NCBI GenBank assembly: GCA_020091685.1
Contig: CM034610.1
Coordinates: forward strand, 7,546,948 to 7,610,947
Source of the DNA: Lutjanus erythropterus
Lineage: Eukaryota; Chordata; Actinopteri; Lutjaniformes; Lutjanidae
Length of the DNA: 64,000 bases
Direction of reading: 5' to 3'
Shown piece after piece: positions 35,470 through 47,135 of the stretch. The first letter of the stretch is position 1; every line of letters begins with the position of its first letter. The position numbers and the translations under genes were made by a program. The notes under the pieces are model-generated. The model was given only the letters and a program-made list of their open reading frames with translations, was not told the DNA's origin and did no database searches.

Positions 35470-36390
35470 GAAAAAGGTACAGTTTTTGTCACCTTTAAGT
35501 GTTCACTTAATTCATAAGAGTTTATTCTTCATTGTTCAATAAAGTTCTTTCATAAATTTGTAATAATTTACCTCTCATTCTTATATCCATCCCCAGCTAG
35601 GGTTACAAGTCACCCCAGAAGTGAGGTAGGTTGTTACAAAGGAACTCTTGGAACTCTTCGTATTTCATATTAAAGGGCTGAGTTCATCCCAAAATTAAAA
35701 CTAGATATTTTCCCCGAGCGTCCAGTGCTACTAGATTTTTTTGGTGTCAGTTGCGGAGTCTCTCCAGTATAATGGGCCTAAATGGCACTTGGCTTGTGTT
35801 GCTCAAAAGATCAAAATAATACAATTCAAAAATAGTGATTCTTCCCAAAAAATCATGACCCAGTTACTCAAGATAATCTTCACACCTTGTCGTGAGCAGT
35901 TTTATGTAGGAACTACTTTCTTTCTGCAGTAGAATCTACCAGAACTACTTAAGAATTTACAAGAACTACCTACCTTTCTACTAATAGAAAGTAAATAGTT
36001 ACTACATGAAACTGCTCACAGCAAGGTGTGAGGATTATCTTGAATAACTGGCTCATGAATTCTGGAAAGAGACACTGGTTGCGAATTTTTCAGTTTTTTT
36101 TTCCTTGTACTTTGAGCACTGCAAGCCGAGTGCTATTTAGTCCCATATCTCCAAAACTCTGAGACACACACCAAAAAAATATGTACGTTCGATTTGGGGG
36201 CGAACTGTCCCTTTAAATTGTTCACTTTATTCAAAGGAGTTTATTAGTCATTCTTCAATAAAGTTCTTTCATTCAAATTGGATACAGTGACTCTTAAATT
36301 AGCAAATTACCTCTGATTGCTACATCTATCCCCAGCTAGTGTTACAATTCACCCCAGTAGTGGGGTAGGTTGTAACAACAGAACTTTTTT
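35470..36390. repeat. Direct duplication flanking a MITE
   Basis: About 170 bp (35480-35660) recurs at 36217-36385 in the same orientation. Shared words are TTCAATAAAGTTCTTTCAT, ATCCATCCCCAGCTAG (with one change), TTACAAxTCACCCCAG and GGTAGGTTGT. The TTAA MITE 35674-36212 lies between the two arms. Either a tandem duplication trapped the MITE or the MITE entered the junction later. Confidence 0.65.
35674..36212. mobile_element. TTAA-flanked MITE (T2/Kolobok-like), family A
   Basis: TTAA at 35670-35673 and 36213-36216. Left end AGGGCTGAGTTCATCCC; right end inverted AGGGACAGTTCGCCCCC. The interior has palindromic CTACTTTCTTTCTGCAG and CTTTCTACTAATAGAAAG parts and GGAAAGAGACACTGGTTG shared with the 6.1 kb and 31.4 kb copies. 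Non-coding. Confidence 0.85.
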
Positions 36391-37989
36391 TACATAATCT
36401 GTGATGACGTGGCAGATGTCCAAGTGAGTTTTATTTGTAGTAAATAAATATGGGCACCATGTATCGGAGTTTGAAAGATCTAGCACCAGCAACCACTGAG
36501 TTACTGATGCTCAAACAAAAAGTGTTACGACCATCCCCTTACATCTTTTGTCTGCTGATGGCTAAAACATGATAATTGTCTGCATTTTCAAATAAATAAG
36601 GGTTAAACGTGTCCTGTAGTGTCTGTGGAGTGATGCTGTTTCCACCTCAAGCAGCTGCAACAGCAGCTTGAGTTGCATTTAAGGGTTAATTTGCTCCATG
36701 TTGCAGCACCTGTGATATTTTTGGTGATTTTTCTTTTTGATGACCTTCATTGTATTTTCCTCATTTGTTTGAGCAGATGGGTGATGGACCATTAAACATT
36801 TGGATATTAAGGAAATTGTGAAAAGTGTAGAAAAAAAAAATGCATTTTTCCCTGCAGCAGTAATGAGGCAGCTGTAAGTTATGTTTACTGAAGGTGTTGA
36901 TTTTATAACCCTCTCACATGGCTGCCCCGTCTTCTCCTCTCCTCCTCCCCCCTCACTTGCTTTTCCTTCTCTCTCCTTCACTCCTCTCCCCTCTCCACTT
37001 CTCCTATCTGCACTGGAATCATCCAAGGACTTTGCTCTCTCCAGCCTATTCTTAGCTTAAGCTGCGGCCGCTCCAGTAATATTTTTAAAGATTATTATAG
37101 TATTCACTAAACCTTTTTTCCCCTTAGGCACCCTTCCAGAGTTTCTTTTTCTCCCTCCTTCCCTCCCTCGCAGCTCTCTCCTTCTTTTTCCTCCCCTTCT
37201 ACCTTTCTCTCGACAGCGATCTTTGGTTGTAAAATAATAGAGCATCAGCCAGCAATAATTTGCAGTCCAAACAGAGCCGACGCTGGCTGACGTTTATTGA
37301 AACCTCATCCCCCCGCGAGCCGGTTTCCCTTTCCCTCCCAGCTCCGTCGCTGCGTGTTTGTACAGACAGGGCCTGAGTCCTGGCCATTGCTTTTAATAAT
37401 GAGGCCTACGGCCGGCCTTTGCTTTGGCTGGGCAGGGGGAGAGCAAGAGGGAAAGGGGTGAGGGTGAGGAGGAGGAGGAGGGCTGCTTTCATTGGCTCTC
37501 ATTAATCCTGAATAGCAGTCGGCGGTGGAGGAGCCGCTGTCAGACAGTCGGATGGACTGTACCTACAGGCAGACAGACAGGTACAGGTAATGAGGCTCCA
37601 ACGTGGATCAGTCTCTGGGGAGGGGGGGTGTCTTAAATGGACTTGGAGTAATCCCTCACTGGTCAGACAGGTGATGACGAGGACAGGTCGCCCACACAGC
37701 AATTTTAATACATTTTGATAAAAAGACAAAAACATCCCACCATGATGCCATGTCTGGACATAAGGATGGACAAATTTGTGCAAGGCACGGCATGTACATG
37801 CAAGTTATAAATGTTTGAATTTGAATGAAACAGTTCAGAAGGATAATTAACAGAGACTGGAGGGAGAAACTAGAACAGTAGAGTGCAGATCAAGAAATCA
37901 GAAAAGAATATTTGATAAATGGCAACATTCGGTTAGTAACTGTAATTTTTAGCTGACATTTAGCAGATTACAAGTACATTTATTTTTTA
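36391..37989. other. Pyrimidine-rich tracts and candidate block 37050-37520
   Basis: 36919-37010 and 37141-37215 are C/T-rich on the plus strand. Between and after them, 37050-37520 is unique and CpG-containing, with CTGCGGCCGCTCCAG, GGCTGACGTTTATTG, TTTTAATAATGAGGCC and CTCATTAATCCTG. It may be regulatory. Low-complexity Glu/Arg- or Ser-rich frames are artefacts of the purine/pyrimidine bias. Confidence 0.35.
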
Positions 37990-38215
37990 ATTTAATTATG
38001 TGTAACTGGTTCCTGAGATACTGCATTCACAAGAGTGGTAGAGATGTGAGGTTTCAGTGATTTTGACTTTTAACCACCAAACTTTAATCAGTTCATACTC
38101 GAGTCCAACTGATCATATGTTTTAAATTGGAAGAAATTTAATCTGGAGATTTCACGTTCACAAGAATGGGATGACCCTAAAATATGATGCTTTGTGTGGA
38201 GGCACAAAAAAGGTA
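37990..38215 (+). repeat. Dispersed repeat D, partial copy
   Basis: TTTGACTTTTAACCACCAAA, TTAATCAGTTCAT and GTTCACAAGAATGGGATGA are words shared with four other places in the window. This copy lacks the CA-associated end. No protein. I recall this as a frequent acanthomorph repeat but cannot assign its class. Confidence 0.7.
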
Positions 38216-38223
38216 TTATAAGA

Positions 38224-38665
38224 TCTTTCAAAAATCTACCCTTCGTTGCTATGCCTATCGAGCTTTCCATTCTCGTTTTGTGTGCTTTAAGTGTTGATTG
38301 ATAAGATTTAAGTGTTGAAATATGATGTCTGTGATTCCAAAACAAAGGCAGCTTCTCATTTCTGTCTGTCAACAGTGGATTTTGTTGAGGAAGTGATGAC
38401 TCTTGCTAGCAGATTTCATCACTGTAGCTAGCAAATGTAAGCTGATGCTAATGCTTACAGTCCTCAAATTAGCTGAGGGGTTAAGTTACTGAACAGCTGC
38501 TTACATGATAACAATAATGCTACAAGTCTGAAGCCAAGGTTAGCTTACATCCTAGCAAACACTGCAACACAGACAGTGATATACAACACATATATATGTA
38601 TGCTATAGATGACAGAAATGCGCTCATTAATATCGGAAAAGGAAGCACAGTGCAGTGCAGTGGAC
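38224..38665 (+). repeat. Family B MITE interior, fragment
   Basis: GTTGCTATGCCTATCGAGC, GTGGATTTTGTTGAGG, AGCAAACACTG and ATAGATGACAGAAATGC follow the same order as in 14336-15456. Both ends are missing. It abuts repeat D. Confidence 0.6.
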
Positions 38666-40734
38666 CTTGAGATGGTCACCCAGCCAGACCAACTTCACCT
38701 ATAGGTGCTCACGGTTAAAACTGAGCAAAACTAAACAAGTGGCATCACAAACAAGACATTAGAGGAGCTTTTACAATCTGTATTGTGTGTGACTCAAAGA
38801 GTCTGTGGATTCTACACAAAGAGGGGGAAAAAGTTCTATTTAACAACCACAAAAAATGAGCACATTCACCAACACAAGCACCCACTAATTAAGCCTTTAG
38901 TATCAGGCTGTTGGGTGCACAGGAACGATGCTCTGCCACATTTTTTCTCCGCGTGAGGAAACATAGGCAGGTCACAGTTCACATAATCTGTTCTTTTAAA
39001 AATCACCACTGAAGCTAAAAGCCCACGATCATGCGGAGAGCAGTTTTTGCAGTGAGAGGCGTTTGTGAGTTCAGCAGACAGACAGTCAGGAAGAGGGAGT
39101 GCACGTGTTGACTGACTGCTGCGTAATATTCTCAACGTTCAACATGATGAAACTATTCATGAAATCGATCTAATTTTGATTGTGCGCTCAGTTATAGTTG
39201 ACTAATATATATAAACTTGGGGGAAACAGGAGGAACAGTGGTTAAATGGTTAAGTGTGTCTGCATGCATGCGCGCGTCACACCGCTTTCTCACAGGAAGT
39301 GCGAGCAATTGAACAGCTGATTGCATCAGTTTTTCTCAATGAGGATGTCCAAACCTGCTCTGCGCGTCAGGAAATGTCGTTTGTTCGGACTTGCTCCACT
39401 TCTAACCTTCTAATCTATTTTATCTGGTCAAAATTGATGTCGGCTTGAAGTTTCTGTTTCCTGTCGTCAAAGCAGTTAATCAAGATGAGAGAGTAATTAA
39501 CAAGGTTTAGAAGCAGCGCCTTTTATATGAGCCCATGTGGAATATTCTCAAAAGGGACGAGGTTTGGAGGGATTTTAACGCCTGAGAGATCCCCGACGAT
39601 GAGACAGGTAGAAAAGGAGAGAAGGAAAGAATAACTTTTGGCCGACAGACAGGTGGTTCACAGTGAAATTAAACACTAATCTTCTCCTCAGTGTCTAAAG
39701 CCCCACTTACTGGAACTCCTGCGGATTCCTCTGGTCAGCGGTTAAATAAGACAAACTAATCATCACTTTCTATGGACTGAGGTTTGACCGCAACGCTGCC
39801 CAGGACAAGGCCTAGCAGACTGAAAAACACCGAGCCCAGGTTCATTTTCCACCGTCGTCACCATCGCTAACACTGGCGAAAAACCTTGTTAAAACATTAA
39901 AAACTGTATCAATAATAAGAGTTAAGCAATTAGCTACGTTTCCTTGTCACATTGTGGCTGCACAAAATCAGTTGCAACTGCATCCTGTAAAGTGGAGTTT
40001 TTAATTGAATAATATTTTGGCATGCGGCACAATTTCAGCCGCAGACAGGAAGAAAAAAATGCATACATTTCAGCAGACACAAAGTGGTATAGAGGTGGGC
40101 TTGTGTTTCCTCCTACAGGGCTCCTGTGGCCAAAAACAATCTTGAGGAGCACAGCTGAATGTTTTCATTGTGTTTCTTCTGCTGAATTGGGCACAGGAGT
40201 GGGTTTCTGCAGCTCAGCGCAGGCAGAGGCTGGTTCTCGAACTCACACCCACACTCCTGATATATAAAAAGATGATACACACAAGCAGACCCCCACCTGC
40301 CAGGAGCTTCGTGCCAGTAAAAATTGTTTTCGGTGGATAAATCAATAATGGTCACCTGCCATACTGGCTACTGACTTTTTTCATTTGAATGTAAACCGAA
40401 TCTGTTTCGTGTACTTACCACTTTTTTATCTATTCTCAGTTGTAGTCTCTGTACACTGTTAATTTGACTTCCCAGAATTCACTACAATACAAAAACCAGA
40501 ACTTTGCAGATCTAATTAACATTTCGGTAATAGCTACTGTACAGTTACAGGATGAGAAAGCTCCATGCAGTGCAACTTAAAGCCCCATTATGTAACTATT
40601 CTACCTTAAGACTAGGTGAGCGCACTCACTAAAATGCAGATCTACTTTTATTTTGTACTTTAATTACATGTAACTAGTTACACTTACTCTCAAGCACTGC
40701 TAGGATTCTATTAGACATCAGTTCATCTTTGAGT
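38666..40734. other. Non-coding; candidate block 39430-39620
   Basis: 39430-39620 is unique, with GCAGTTAATCAAGATGAG and GAGAGTAATTAACAAGG. It could be regulatory. 40590-40702 (ACATGTAACTAGTTAC, ending CAAGCACTGCTAG) looks like the edge of a hAT-like repeat. Otherwise nothing recognised. Confidence 0.35.
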
Positions 40735-40985
40735 CTAAGTGGTCATTTGTGCCAAGTTTGAAGAAATTTCCTCAAGGCGTTCTTGAGATACTGCATTCAA
40801 GAATGATCTGACCGACATGGAGGTAAAAACAAGGTTTTTCAGGATTTTTCAGAAACTGTGAATCGCAAATATCCTTCAGCGTACAGTCATGCATGTGCAC
40901 AAAAAAAAAAAAAAATTAGGCTGGTATCTAGTATTTGAGATTAACTTCGGACGAGCTGCAGGTCTGTTGATCTCACACACATGGA
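40735..40985 (+). repeat. Dispersed repeat D
   Basis: GTCATTTGTGCCAAGTTTG, TCAAGGCGTTCTTGAGATAC, CGTACAGTCATGCATGTGC, then an A-run and GAGCTGCAGGTCTGTTGATC, ending in a short CA tract. The order matches 46765-47135. Confidence 0.75.
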
Positions 40986-42124
40986 AGCTTTCACTTATGA
41001 CAATATAATAACAAGACCAAAACTTGAACAGCATCCATACAACCTGACATCCTGCCAAAAATCAAAAGAAAAGAAAAGATGAACTAATACTAACTAACCC
41101 ATGTTTTAGAAAGTTCTTCTGTTGTAACTCAGTTGTCAAATAAGTAAATGTTTTTCTTTGATATATACAAATGTGTATATACAAAGGTTGTTGCAAAAGT
41201 GGTAAAGATTTACTTTTGTTTTTAATGTTGCAGCGTGTTGAGCTCCGTCCACCACCATAACAACCCAGTGAAGGCCAGTTTGGCTTCAGTTTGGTTTTAA
41301 CATTAACATTGGTAATGACTGCTGCAGCAAATTTTGAAAATGCATGAAAATCAGACCGAACAGCTCTCTTTTCAGCACTATGACCAAACCTGAACACAAG
41401 CCAGAGGTCCAGCAATGCAACATCAGTAAGAATAAACTTTTACTCTAGTATTTGTTGACAACTAAAAATCCCTGGCTTTTATTTTCATATTTCCAGGATA
41501 TTTCCTCAACGGTTCAGTCCTTACAGTTTCAATGAAAATCCTGGACAGATGTCCATCTCCCTAGCGCTTTCTTTTACAATACACACTCACATACTAATCT
41601 GTGCACACACACCTGTAGATGGGAAGCTCCTGTCCTCTTTCTTAAATGTCTACCAGCTAACGTTGAGCTGCTGCTGCTGCTGCTGCTGGTGATTTTCCCT
41701 CTGACCGCTCTCTGTCCTTCCTCCACCTCCTGATCATCAGGCAAACAGGGAAATTAGACGGGACACTTCATTAATGAGCAGAGATTAAAAGCTTCAGTGG
41801 ATGTCAGACTGGTGTGATTGCAAAGCCTCTAGAAATCATCTCCGAGAGCCATTTGACATGGACTCCAGTATGTGTGTGAGTTTGAGAGTGTGAGCGATCT
41901 CCAGGGGCATCGCGGGGCCACACGTCTCACGTCATGTTATACAGATCTTGTAATCCCTCCTGTCCCTGGGAGAAGAGGGGATGGATGGATGGAGGGGATG
42001 GAAGAAAAAAAACAGAAGGAGGGACGTACAATAAAACAAAAGAGTTTTGAGGCCCAAACAGACAGATTTTCTAGGAATAATGGTGATATAACCAACCATT
42101 TTTGTGTTACAAATACACATCAAC
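40986..42124. other. Non-coding; (CTG)7 and candidate block 41725-41865
   Basis: Contains (CTG)7 at 41668-41688. 41725-41865 is unique, with GGGAAATTAGACGGG, ACTTCATTAATGAGC and GGTGTGATTGCAAAGCC, a possible regulatory block. A GGAT run lies near 41978. Frames of 117 and 116 codons have no recognisable domain. Confidence 0.35.
41668..41688. repeat. (CTG)7 trinucleotide repeat
   Basis: 21 bp perfect run. Confidence 0.9.
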
Positions 42125-42600
42125 ATGGAAATGTTGAACTGAAGCTTGTCCGCAGCCAATCTCACATACTACTGTTCCAATCAGATGAATATTTTTTGTG
42201 CACATTCATGACCGTATGCTGAAGTACCTCTGGTATTCCACATTTTTTGTAAAACCTTGAGAAACCTTGACAGCCATGGCCACAGGCATTACGTTTTTCA
42301 ATCATTTCATTATTGCGAACGTGATATCTCAAGAATGGTTTCAGGGGATTTTTTCAAACTTGGCACAAATGACAACTTGGACAAAAGGATAAACTGATTA
42401 AAGTTGGCTGGTCAGAGGTCAAATCTCAAGGTCAGTGTGACCTCATGTCCATCCCCACTCTTGTGAACGTGATATTTCAGGAATGCTTGGGGGGATTTTC
42501 TTCAAATTTGGTACATCCGCTTGGATGAATTTCTTAGGTTTTCGGGGTCACTGGTCACTGTGACCTCACAAAAAATTTTGAAGTCAAGACTTCCTACACT
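42125..42600 (-). repeat. Dispersed repeat D, longest copy
   Basis: On the minus strand this has the same order as the other copies. It starts near TGTCCGCAGCCAATC and includes TGCACATTCATGACCGTATG and TTTTCAAACTTGGCACAAATG. It then has two internal tandem units, recognisable by GTGAACGTGATATYTCA near 42317 and 42466, and ends in CACTGTGACCTCAC. The duplicated unit is about 150 bp. Confidence 0.75.
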
Positions 42601-43241
42601 AATTATTACAAAGGTTCACACAAATGTCCAATAGGGTACGAGTTGCATGCAATTAGCTTAAATGCTAAGAGCTAAAATGCTAACAAAGTTACTGTAGCTT
42701 GCTAAAACATTTTGATTTCAGCACGCCAATGCATTATTTTAGCACCCTATGTCTACCAGAGAGGAAAAGTGAAACTGACTAAATCAATACTCAAAATTTA
42801 TAGCCAGTTTATTTTAAGTTTCTACAGATTGGTCAAATTAGCAACTGTAATCTAGGCATAACATTACTGAGTGTCAGGATCCCACAGTTTCCCCATTCAT
42901 CCTGCTGACGTCTCATGTCCACTTTCGTCTTCTTACAGACTTGTTTTTCCAGTTCGGCAGCTTATAAAAACTTAGTTCTGGGTTCTTTAACTTATTAATA
43001 GTGCATATTGGCACATAACAGCTTTTAGACATATTTCTGTTGTTTGCGAGCAGACGGAAAGTGACAAGAGAGGCACCGTCACGCAATACAGTTGGTGAGA
43101 GTTGGTGACATTGACTGTAACAGAATGAACTGGTGAGCAGCAGGTAGATCGAGTTTTGGAGGCATTTAGATACAGACAGAGGGAGTTAAACAAGGTGTGG
43201 GAGGGGGAGTTGGGGCAAGAAGGAGAGGTGGGAGGGGGCTT

Positions 43242-43282
<41 letters not shown>

Positions 43283-43977
43283 TGAACCCAATTATCCCCC
43301 TATTTTCCTTCACAGCACTGAACCTCAGTCAAAGCAGAGAGCAGAAAGAGAAGGAAAATAATAGAAATGTGTCGAATGATGGAGGGAGATAATTAAAAAG
43401 GCCTGCATTTCTACACCCGCCGATTGTGGTGTAATTAACCCATTACAGTTCCCCCCACTAATTTTTTCTCCCTGTAATGATTACAATAAGTGTGAGGGTG
43501 AAGGCTCTGGCAGGGGAGCGTTTACATGCACACTCCATTTGGTTCACTCAGACATGTCACAGCGATCATTAATCATGGGCTGTTTTTTAACTTCCAAATG
43601 GTTGGCTGTGCAGGCTCGGGGTTTGGGCTTGTTAGCAGAAGGTAATAAAGAATGACCTGCCGTTTCATGGTCATTTGTGTAGAGGAGGAGGAGGAATACC
43701 AGTTTATGGTATATGAGTGTAAAGGTTGTGGCATCAGCGGGGGACGGAGACAAGCTCTGAATCACTGACTGTGTACAGGGTTTTTATCACTACATCAGCT
43801 GTTGTGCACAAATACTAGATGATATTTTGAGATAACCATTCCTGAGGTTTATTTCCAACCCAAAACAATGTGGGGAATAGAATTCAGCAATTGCATTTTC
43901 AAAATTCAACAAAAAGCATTTCTGTCCAGGGGTCTGTGTGACTCACTTAAAAGTAGTCCAGATGAAAACAGTGAGAA
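42601..43977. other. Non-coding; (GA)n and candidate block 43385-43640
   Basis: 43385-43640 is unique, with GTGGTGTAATTAACCC, CCACTAATTTTTTC, CCTGTAATGATTACAATAAG and GATCATTAATCATGGGC. The density of ATTA words is unusually high, and this is the best of the weak regulatory candidates in this part. Frames around 42987-43392 are low-complexity. Confidence 0.35.
43245..43278. repeat. (GA)17 microsatellite
   Basis: Perfect 34 bp run in a purine-rich context. Confidence 0.95.
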
Positions 43978-44667
43978 CAAATCTGGGACTTGGATGGGAT
44001 GTTTACTGCTGTGATGCATCGCCTTTTCTTTTAACAACACTCAGTAAGCGCTGGGGTCTGTTGGGAAAGTAGTGTCCAAACTTTTACTACGAAGCCACAC
44101 TGTTGTAACACGCTCAGAATATGTCTTGCTGAAATGAGCAGGGACGTTATTGAAAAATTCGGCGTCTGGATGGCAGCACATGTTGCTCCGAAGCCTGTAT
44201 GTGCAGGTTAGCCATGCCATGGCCACTAACACACCCTCACAGCATCACAGAAGTTTTAGAGGTTGCGGCCGGTAAGAATGTGGATGGTCCTTTTCCTCTT
44301 TAGCCCAGAGGACACAATGGACATGAATATTTTAATGATATTATGGATTGTGGAGGGTGAAATTCCTAATCCCCATCCATGCTTGTGAACAGTAAGCGAG
44401 CCTTTCAAGGACGACCTGTTGGATGTTCCAAACAGGTGTTTTCTGAATATTTTACAACTTTTCCAGTCTTTCATTGCTCCTGTCCCAATTTTTTTGTACA
44501 TGTCGCAGGCGTCAAATTCAGGATGAATATATATTACAAAAAACATTAAATACCTGGTCTTTGTACTGTATTCAGTTCAATACAAGTTGAAAAAGATTTG
44601 CAAATCATTGGATTCTGTTTTTATTTATATTTTACACAATGTCCCAACCTTTTTGGGATTGAAGTGA
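43978..44667 (-). pseudogene. Tc1/mariner transposon relic with broken transposase
   Basis: The minus strand encodes decayed Tc1-type transposase pieces. 44256-44546 includes ISPSTIHNIIK, which fits the helix-turn-helix region, and RKRTIHILTG. 44041-44232 includes RVTTVWLRSK, from near the catalytic region. The order shows a large internal deletion, and frames change between pieces, so no active enzyme remains. The right end, GTCCCAACCTTTTTGGGATTG, lies where the terminal inverted repeat of this family should be (44641-44661); the left end is missing. Assignment rests on my memory of the family; an intact element is about 1.2-1.5 kb. Confidence 0.8.
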
Positions 44668-44757
44668 ACTGAATGAGACCTTAAAATGAATAGATGTAGC
44701 TATATGTTGTTGTTATGACCTTATATTGTGACTCAGAATATCTTTTCTTACATTATA

Positions 44758-45090
44758 GGACCAGTGTGTAAGATTTAGCGTCTGTGAGTTGTCTCATTTT
44801 CCCCTTCCATTGGTTATGAAAGTGCCAAAATATGAATTGCTGTACCGAGGGCCAGTGGTTGGTTTGTCCGTTTTGGGCTTCTGTAGAAAAATGGCGGTGC
44901 AATTTGCAGACTTCCGTGAAAGTGGACCTGCTCCCTCTGCAGATATAAATGGCTCATTCTAAGGTAACAAAAACACAACAAATTTTTATTTTCAGGTGAT
45001 TGTACACTAATGAAAACGTACTTGAATATTATACTATACATTTCTGCCACATTCTGCCAATAAATCCCTGTAAATCTTACACACTGGGGC
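44758..45090. mobile_element. MITE with perfect 17 bp terminal inverted repeats
   Basis: CCAGTGTGTAAGATTTA at 44761-44777 and its exact inverse at 45071-45087 bracket about 330 bp. I recall this GGACCAGTGTGTAAGATTTAG family as abundant in acanthomorph fish. The interior includes AAAATGGCGGTGCAA. The 78-codon minus-strand frame lies within it and is not a gene. Target duplication unclear, so the superfamily is open. Confidence 0.85.
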
Positions 45091-46764
45091 TTTTAAATTT
45101 CCAGAGATTTAAACAGTTTAGTCAAATGTGTCTAAAAATTCAACCTTTTGAATAACTTAAGGTGAAGAAAAAAAGAATTACGCAATTACTTTTATTAGTT
45201 AATCCAATGAGACAGCTCCAGGAGAAAAGGGGATTCTGATTTTAGTTTTCCTTCACTGTTTCCACTCTGCTCTGTGTGGCTGGACCATACCATTTTGAGC
45301 TAATTATACATATAGCATATGTTTCAGATGGGTTTCCTGGCTAAAATGTTCTCAGATGGATGTTCTCTAAACAAATGTATAATCTATAATCGCTTGTTTT
45401 TACTTCTCCTCCAGGTGCCTCCAGTCTGTGTTCACGATTAAACATAATACCTATTTGTTACATGGCCTATATAACAATATTTCATTGTATGAATTCGACA
45501 GCTGGCCAATTTTTACATATTGCACTTTTAATTTTTCTGTTTTGGCACCATGTTACTACAATAAAAGAAACCCGAACAATGTATGTCTCTGGAACTTAAA
45601 AGGAACTAGGATGGACTTTAAATCGAAGAATAGCTTGAGTGTAAAGGATGGAAACCATTCTCCAGTGATCTAAGTCATCTTGTCATCGCCAACTTGCCTT
45701 TGTTTTGCGAACATTTGTCACTGCCATTTGTCAGAGCCTACCGCGCAGTTTGAGCTCCTTATTTTTGTATGATAACATTATTTTTCTTCATTAAATGAGC
45801 TGCAGCGTCGTACCTGCAACCCAACACCACCCTTTCACCCTCAATCACCCCTCAGCCACTAACAGAGTCGGGACGAACGCGGACTTTTCTTCAAGCTTTA
45901 TGTAAAGAGACTTGAATTTAAACAGGCCGCTGACATGAACAAGCACAGCATGATTTATTTCTGCCATTATAAACCTTCGCTGATCTTCTCCCCACCTCCA
46001 CGTCTGCGAAGTATGTTATCGTTCCACCATCAATTTATTTTCTTTCATTTTCCCTCCTTGTGCTTTTGTCACGGCGGCCAATTGTTCTTGGATTGAGGGA
46101 TTCAAACTACACAAGGGGAGGGACGGAAGGGGAGAGAGACTTAAAATATTATTTAACCAAATCCCTTTCTGTGAAAATGGTATGGGCGAAATAACCTACA
46201 GGGTCATGAAGAGAGGCAGAATGTTAATGGGCTATAAAGGCTTGTGAGACTGGGGTAACACCTGAGCAGAGATGAAGGGCGGATAAATATTTTGATTTTT
46301 TTTTTAGCTTTGGTCACGAGAAGAGGCGATGAAGGGAGGAGAAAAGAGCCAAGGGAAGGATAAAAGAACAGATGAGAGAATGGGACTCTGGGGAGACGCC
46401 AGAGGAAGGTCACAGACACCATGCAGACACGGTGTTACAGCCCGCAGAAGTAGAAAATATCAGTGAGGGAAGAGGACTAAAACAGATCAGGCTCTCTGCA
46501 GCCTAACCTCTTTCACAGACCTTAGAACAAAACACGACAAACGTAAGCAACTGAATGAGATCATGAAGCCAAACACAAGACTTCACTGGACAGCCGGGTT
46601 TCTATTCAAATGTATTTAAATTATGATAGAATTTCCTCCAAAATCAGCACAAGAAAATGTAAATTAACTGCACATTTCCATTTGATACACTGGAAAAAAT
46701 CATACAAGAAATTAGTGGAACCAACTAATCTTTTCTAATTAACTTATAAATATACATGTTTCAG
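45091..46764. other. Non-coding; candidate block 45665-46110
   Basis: 45665-46110 is non-repetitive, with TTGTATGATAACATTATTT, CATTAAATGAGCTGCAG, GCATGATTTATTTCTGCC and CATCAATTTATTTTC interleaved with CpG-bearing words. Possible regulatory DNA, unproven. An 81-codon frame at 45428-45673 follows a CTCCTCCAG acceptor-like word, but no donor or domain supports an exon. Confidence 0.35.
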
Positions 46765-47135
46765 GCGTTCCCGAAATATTGCATTGATGAGCGTAAGATG
46801 GACGTGTGGTTCAGCAACATTTGACCCTTAACCATTAAAATCCAATCAGTTCATTTTTTAATTCGAGTGGTCATTTGTGCCTAGTTTGAAGAAATTCCTT
46901 CAAGGCGTTTTTTTTACATATCTTGTTCACAAGAATGGGGTGGATTGAAAACATAATACCTGTGGCAATGGCACAAAAAAAAAAGGTTTTTGAAGGTTTT
47001 TCAAAAACTTTGAATCACAGAGGTCCTACAGCATACAGTCATGAATGTGCACACGAAAAATTACGCTCATCAGTCCAGTAGTATGTGAGATCAGCTGTGG
47101 ACAAGCTGTTGGTCTGTTGAGAATGCACACACACA
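46765..47135 (+). repeat. Dispersed repeat D
   Basis: AATATTGCATTGATGAGCG, ATCCAATCAGTTCAT, TCAAGGCGTTT, GCATACAGTCATGAATGTGC, TCAGTCCAGTAGTATGTGAG and CTGTTGGTCTGTTGAG in family order, ending at a short CA tract. No protein. Confidence 0.75.

Noticed and set aside
41872..42222. 116-codon frame as coding
   Set aside because: Purine-rich low-complexity segment running into repeat D; no domain or splice context.
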